The notes beneath the pieces are model-generated. The model ran no database searches. It saw nothing but the letters and a program-made list of their open reading frames with translations, and had not been told where the DNA came from. From contig CAVWAR010000014.1 of NCBI GenBank assembly GCA_963753075.1, forward strand, positions 1 through 64,000: a stretch of 64,000 nt of DNA, read 5' to 3'. The stretch's first letter is position 1. Each line of letters opens with the position of its first letter. Origin of the DNA: Prado023 sp963753075. Lineage in GTDB: Bacteria > Actinomycetota > Actinomycetes > S36-B12 > CAIYMF01. Of this stretch, positions 61,499 through 64,000 are shown piece after piece. A program made the translations under genes and the position numbers.

Positions 61499-62362
61499 AT
61501 GGACGTCCTGAGCACCGTTGTGAGTTTGTCCGGCCTTGTCTTCGTCGTTGCCTCGATGCTCGCGATGGGCCTGAGCCTGACATTGCCGCAGATCATGGCG
61601 CCTCTGCGCGATGTTCGGCTGGTCGCCCTTGCCCTCCTCGTGAACTTCGTCGCCGTTCCGGCGGTGGCGTGGGGCATCCAGGCCGTCATGGACCTGGACC
61701 AGGACATCTACACCGGGCTGCTGCTCATGGCCACAGCCGCCGGCGCACCTTTCCTGCCGAAGCTCGCTCAGGCGGCCAAGGGCGACGCCGGATTCTCGGT
61801 GGGAATGATGGTGTTGCTGATGGTCGTCACGGTGCCCTACATCCCGCTGGTGCTGCCGCTGTTCCTACCGGACGTGTCGATCAACCCCTGGGACATCGCC
61901 AAGTCGCTGATCTTCCTCATGCTCGTCCCGCTGGCTGCTGGCCTCGTCATGAAGACCCGATGGGTCAGCACCGCCGATGGCCTGCAGCCGCACATGGCCA
62001 AGGCGTCCTCCGTGGCGATCCTGCTGCTGCTGGTGGGTGGGATCGTCATGCAGTGGGAGAGCATCGTGTCCCTGATAGGCACCGGTGGGCTCATCGCGAT
62101 CGTCGTCTTCCTCCTCGTGTCCCTGGGCCTGGGTCTCCTCGTCGGCGGAGGCGATCCATCGATCCGCTCGGTCATGGGGCTCGGAACCGCGCAACGCAAC
62201 CTGTCCGCGGCGATGGTCGTGGCGGTCCAGAACTTCTCCGACGAGCCCGACGTCCTGATCACCGTCGTGGTCGCCGGCCTCGTGGGGCTGGTGCTGCTCC
62301 TCCCCCTGGGGGCGGAGATGGGCAAGCGCAGCGCCGCCAGAGCCCCAACCGTCGCGACGTGA
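61499..62362 (+). CDS. Bile acid:sodium symporter (BASS) family protein
   Basis: A 287-residue protein with about nine membrane helices: SLSGLVFVVASMLAMGLSLTL, IMAPLRDVRLVALALLVNFV and VPAVAWGIQAVMDLDQD early on; then IYTGLLLMATAAGAPFLPKL with the family's AxGAPFxPK, and GLGTAQRNLSAAMVVAVQNF with the GTxQRNxxAAM signature late in the sequence. BASS transporters carry organic anions with sodium. The substrate is not determined. The preceding gene ends 166 bases before; the spacing is long for an operon. Confidence 0.9.
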   Translation: MDVLSTVVSLSGLVFVVASMLAMGLSLTLPQIMAPLRDVRLVALALLVNFVAVPAVAWGIQAVMDLDQDIYTGLLLMATAAGAPFLPKLAQAAKGDAGFSVGMMVLLMVVTVPYIPLVLPLFLPDVSINPWDIAKSLIFLMLVPLAAGLVMKTRWVSTADGLQPHMAKASSVAILLLLVGGIVMQWESIVSLIGTGGLIAIVVFLLVSLGLGLLVGGGDPSIRSVMGLGTAQRNLSAAMVVAVQNFSDEPDVLITVVVAGLVGLVLLLPLGAEMGKRSAARAPTVAT

Positions 62363-62531
62363 CGACGAGGCCGGGAGTGCCGTCTGGGATTGAAGTGGGC
62401 GCCATCGTTGCCGCAGCGATCGAAGGCTCGTCCCTTCGAGGTCCCCAAGCCGGGTGGCCGATCGGCGTCGCGCAGCAGCTCACGGGCTGCCACGCGCGAC
62501 TCCGGCCGGGTCACGATGCCATGATCGCTTG

Positions 62532-64000
62532 ATGGGCAAGAAGGCGAAGGGCCCGAAGGGCTCGAAGGGCTCGAAGGACGTCCAGGCGACTGTCAAGGAC
62601 AGGAAAGGTCAGGCGACGACGGCCAAGAGCCCCTCCGTCCCGGGCCCGGAGATCCTGCCTCTGACGGCCAAGGCGAACGTCCGCGCCCAGGAAGCATTGC
62701 GCTGCGCGACGCGGTTCCCCGCTCAGCGCACGCCACGTGGGAGCCGCCCACGGATCGTGGGGATCCGGTGTCGATCCTGACCGGGCAGGACACCGATCGG
62801 CTCCAGTGGCTGGTGCCGGTACGCCATGCGCGGATGGCGGAGTCGTCCTTCTCGTTCTACCGGGGTGCGGCGGCGATCATGGCAGCGGACCTCTCGCACA
62901 CGCCAAGCACGGGCCTTCTCGCGCAGATCTGCGGTGACGCGCACCTGGCGAACTTCGGGACCTATGCCTCGCCGGAACGCCGGCAGGTCTTCGACGTCAA
63001 CGACTTCGACGAGACGCTGCCCGGTCCGTGGGAGTGGGACCTCAAGAGGCTGGTCACCAGTTTCGTCCTCGCCGGCGCCGACAACGATCTCGCCGACGTG
63101 GCGGGCCGGGACGCGGCTGTCAAGCGGCGGCCGCCTACCGTCAGGCGATGGCCGACATGTCGCATTTCGGTGCCCTGGATGTCTGGTACCACAGCGTCAA
63201 CATGGCGTCGCTGCAAGACGGTGATGCCCTCCAAGGCGAACAAGCAGAATTCGAGAAGAGTCTGGCCAAGGCCCGGAGCAAGACCAGTCAGCGAGCCCTC
63301 GGCAAGCTCACCGAGACGGTCGACGACAAGCTGCAGATCCGCAACGATCCGCCGTTGCTGGAGCGCCTCACCGACCTGGCCAAGAAGGGCGAGGAGCTCG
63401 GCACGGAGCATCTGGGCCAGACGGTCATGGACAGTTTCCGGCAGTACGCGGCTTCCCTGACCGACAGCCGTAGGCAGTTGCTCGGACGATTTGAGGTCGT
63501 CGACATCGCCCTGAGGGTCGTCGGCGTGGGATCGGTGGGCACCCGGTGCCTGATCGTGCTGCTCACGGGAGTGGACAACGGCGAGCCGCTGATCCTGCAG
63601 ATCAAGGAGGCGGGGCCCGCGGTGCTCGAGAAGTACCTGCCCGCCACCCCCTACTCCCAGCACGGGCAGCGGGTGGTGGAGGGCCAGCGCCTGATGCAGG
63701 CCTCCAGCGACATCTTCCTGGGCTGGTCGTCCGGATCCGCGGACGCCAAGGAGAGCGACATGAAGGACTACTACTGGCGGCAGTTCCACGACATGAAGGG
63801 CTCGGCGAACGTCGCCGCCATGGGTCCGGACCAGCTGAAGGGATACTCCGCCCTGTGCGGAGCCACGTTGGCACACTCCCACGCCCGTTCCGGGGACTCG
63901 GTGGCCATCGCCGCCTACATGGGCGACAGCGACACGTTCGACCGTGCCCTCGGCGATTTCGCCGTGGCCTACGCGAAGCAGAACAACGAGGACTACGCGG
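62532..64000 (+). pseudogene. DUF2252 gene, copy 2, several frameshifts, runs past window end
   Basis: ATG 62532 starts with the Lys-rich tail GKKAKGPKGSKGSKDVQATV, then KSPSVPGPEILPLTAKANVR. A lost base near 62699 ends the frame; the core resumes at MSILTGQDTDRLQWLVPVRH (62768), goes through the CGDAHLANF/VNDFDETLPGPWEWDL motifs, and breaks again at 63118 (one base lost), with compensating small indels near 63210-63250. From about 63250 the rest is readable again (SLAKARSKTSQRALGKLTET; GFEVVDIALRVVGVG..). The 3' end is cut by the window edge. Compared with copy 1 (53047) it is about 95% identical. Either real decay or sequencing error; multiple indels favour decay. Confidence 0.8.

Noticed and set aside
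1..64000. CRISPR array, rRNA or complete tRNA genes, prophage structural genes
   Set aside because: I saw no regularly spaced repeats, no rRNA stretches and no full cloverleaf; the mobile content is insertion sequences and integrase debris only.

Overview
The window reads as chromosomal DNA of a high-GC Gram-positive bacterium (Actinomycetota). The base composition is GC-rich, starts use ATG and GTG behind purine-rich Shine-Dalgarno sites, and the gene families are typical of actinobacteria (DUF4389, CPBP proteases, large LuxR ATPases, a mycobacterial OtsB1-like trehalose operon, DUF1269, DUF389, DUF2252, DUF1254/DUF1214). I cannot name a genus. Genes are short, mostly monocistronic, and separated by unusually long gaps that hold gene debris.

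Layout. 0.2-9.7 kb: small membrane and housekeeping-accessory genes (SRPBCC protein, DUF4389, SAM methyltransferase, CPBP protease) mixed with broken genes (M23 peptidase with an in-frame TAA, WS/DGAT and hydrolase stubs) and a RelE-type toxin-antitoxin pair. 10.2-11.8 kb: a frameshifted IS110-family element. 12-23.5 kb: a GH3 beta-glucosidase with a palindromic operator, a secreted beta-propeller, a frameshifted PD-(D/E)XK-like gene, an HxlR regulator beside a SnoaL-like gene with two matching operators, yefM-yoeB, lipoproteins and an FG-GAP protein. 23.7-24.9 kb: an intact IS481 element with a 6-bp CTAG-centred target duplication. 25-31.9 kb: a tRNA-Thr 3' fragment, the two-gene trehalose operon (beta-PGM+OtsB, then GH65), a tyrosine recombinase broken by inversions, and a third toxin-antitoxin pair.

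32.3-45 kb: tandem paralogous lipoproteins, one with HExxH and one with a ruined motif, then a zone of DUF1254/DUF1214 paralogues (two intact on the minus strand, one intact on the plus strand, fragments) with two SulP fragments and a TMEM175 channel. 45.5-50.3 kb: AI-2E transporter, a DUF1269-like protein and a MalT-like LuxR regulator. 50.35-54.4 kb: an intact IS110 element, then a DUF2252 gene whose 5' end is split by a rearranged IS1380 element. 54.7-64 kb: a stress/ion-transport-type cluster on the plus strand (SulP-STAS, DUF1269, DUF389, small membrane protein, second copy of the DUF1254 block, DUF1269, BASS transporter, second DUF2252 copy).

The strongest unusual signals are: (1) a 63-bp in-frame inversion that removes the catalytic tyrosine of the integrase C-terminus and, when reversed on paper, restores a textbook recombinase ending; (2) a larger inversion (about 1.1 kb) that puts the two integrase halves on opposite strands; (3) the same kind of inversion within the IS1380 transposase; (4) a promoter-like repeat block with a DosR-like box, present upstream of both the FG-GAP gene and the trehalose operon; (5) the HExxH / non-HExxH lipoprotein pair. 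Several single-base frameshifts could be real decay or uncorrected sequencing errors. I cannot separate these from the sequence alone.
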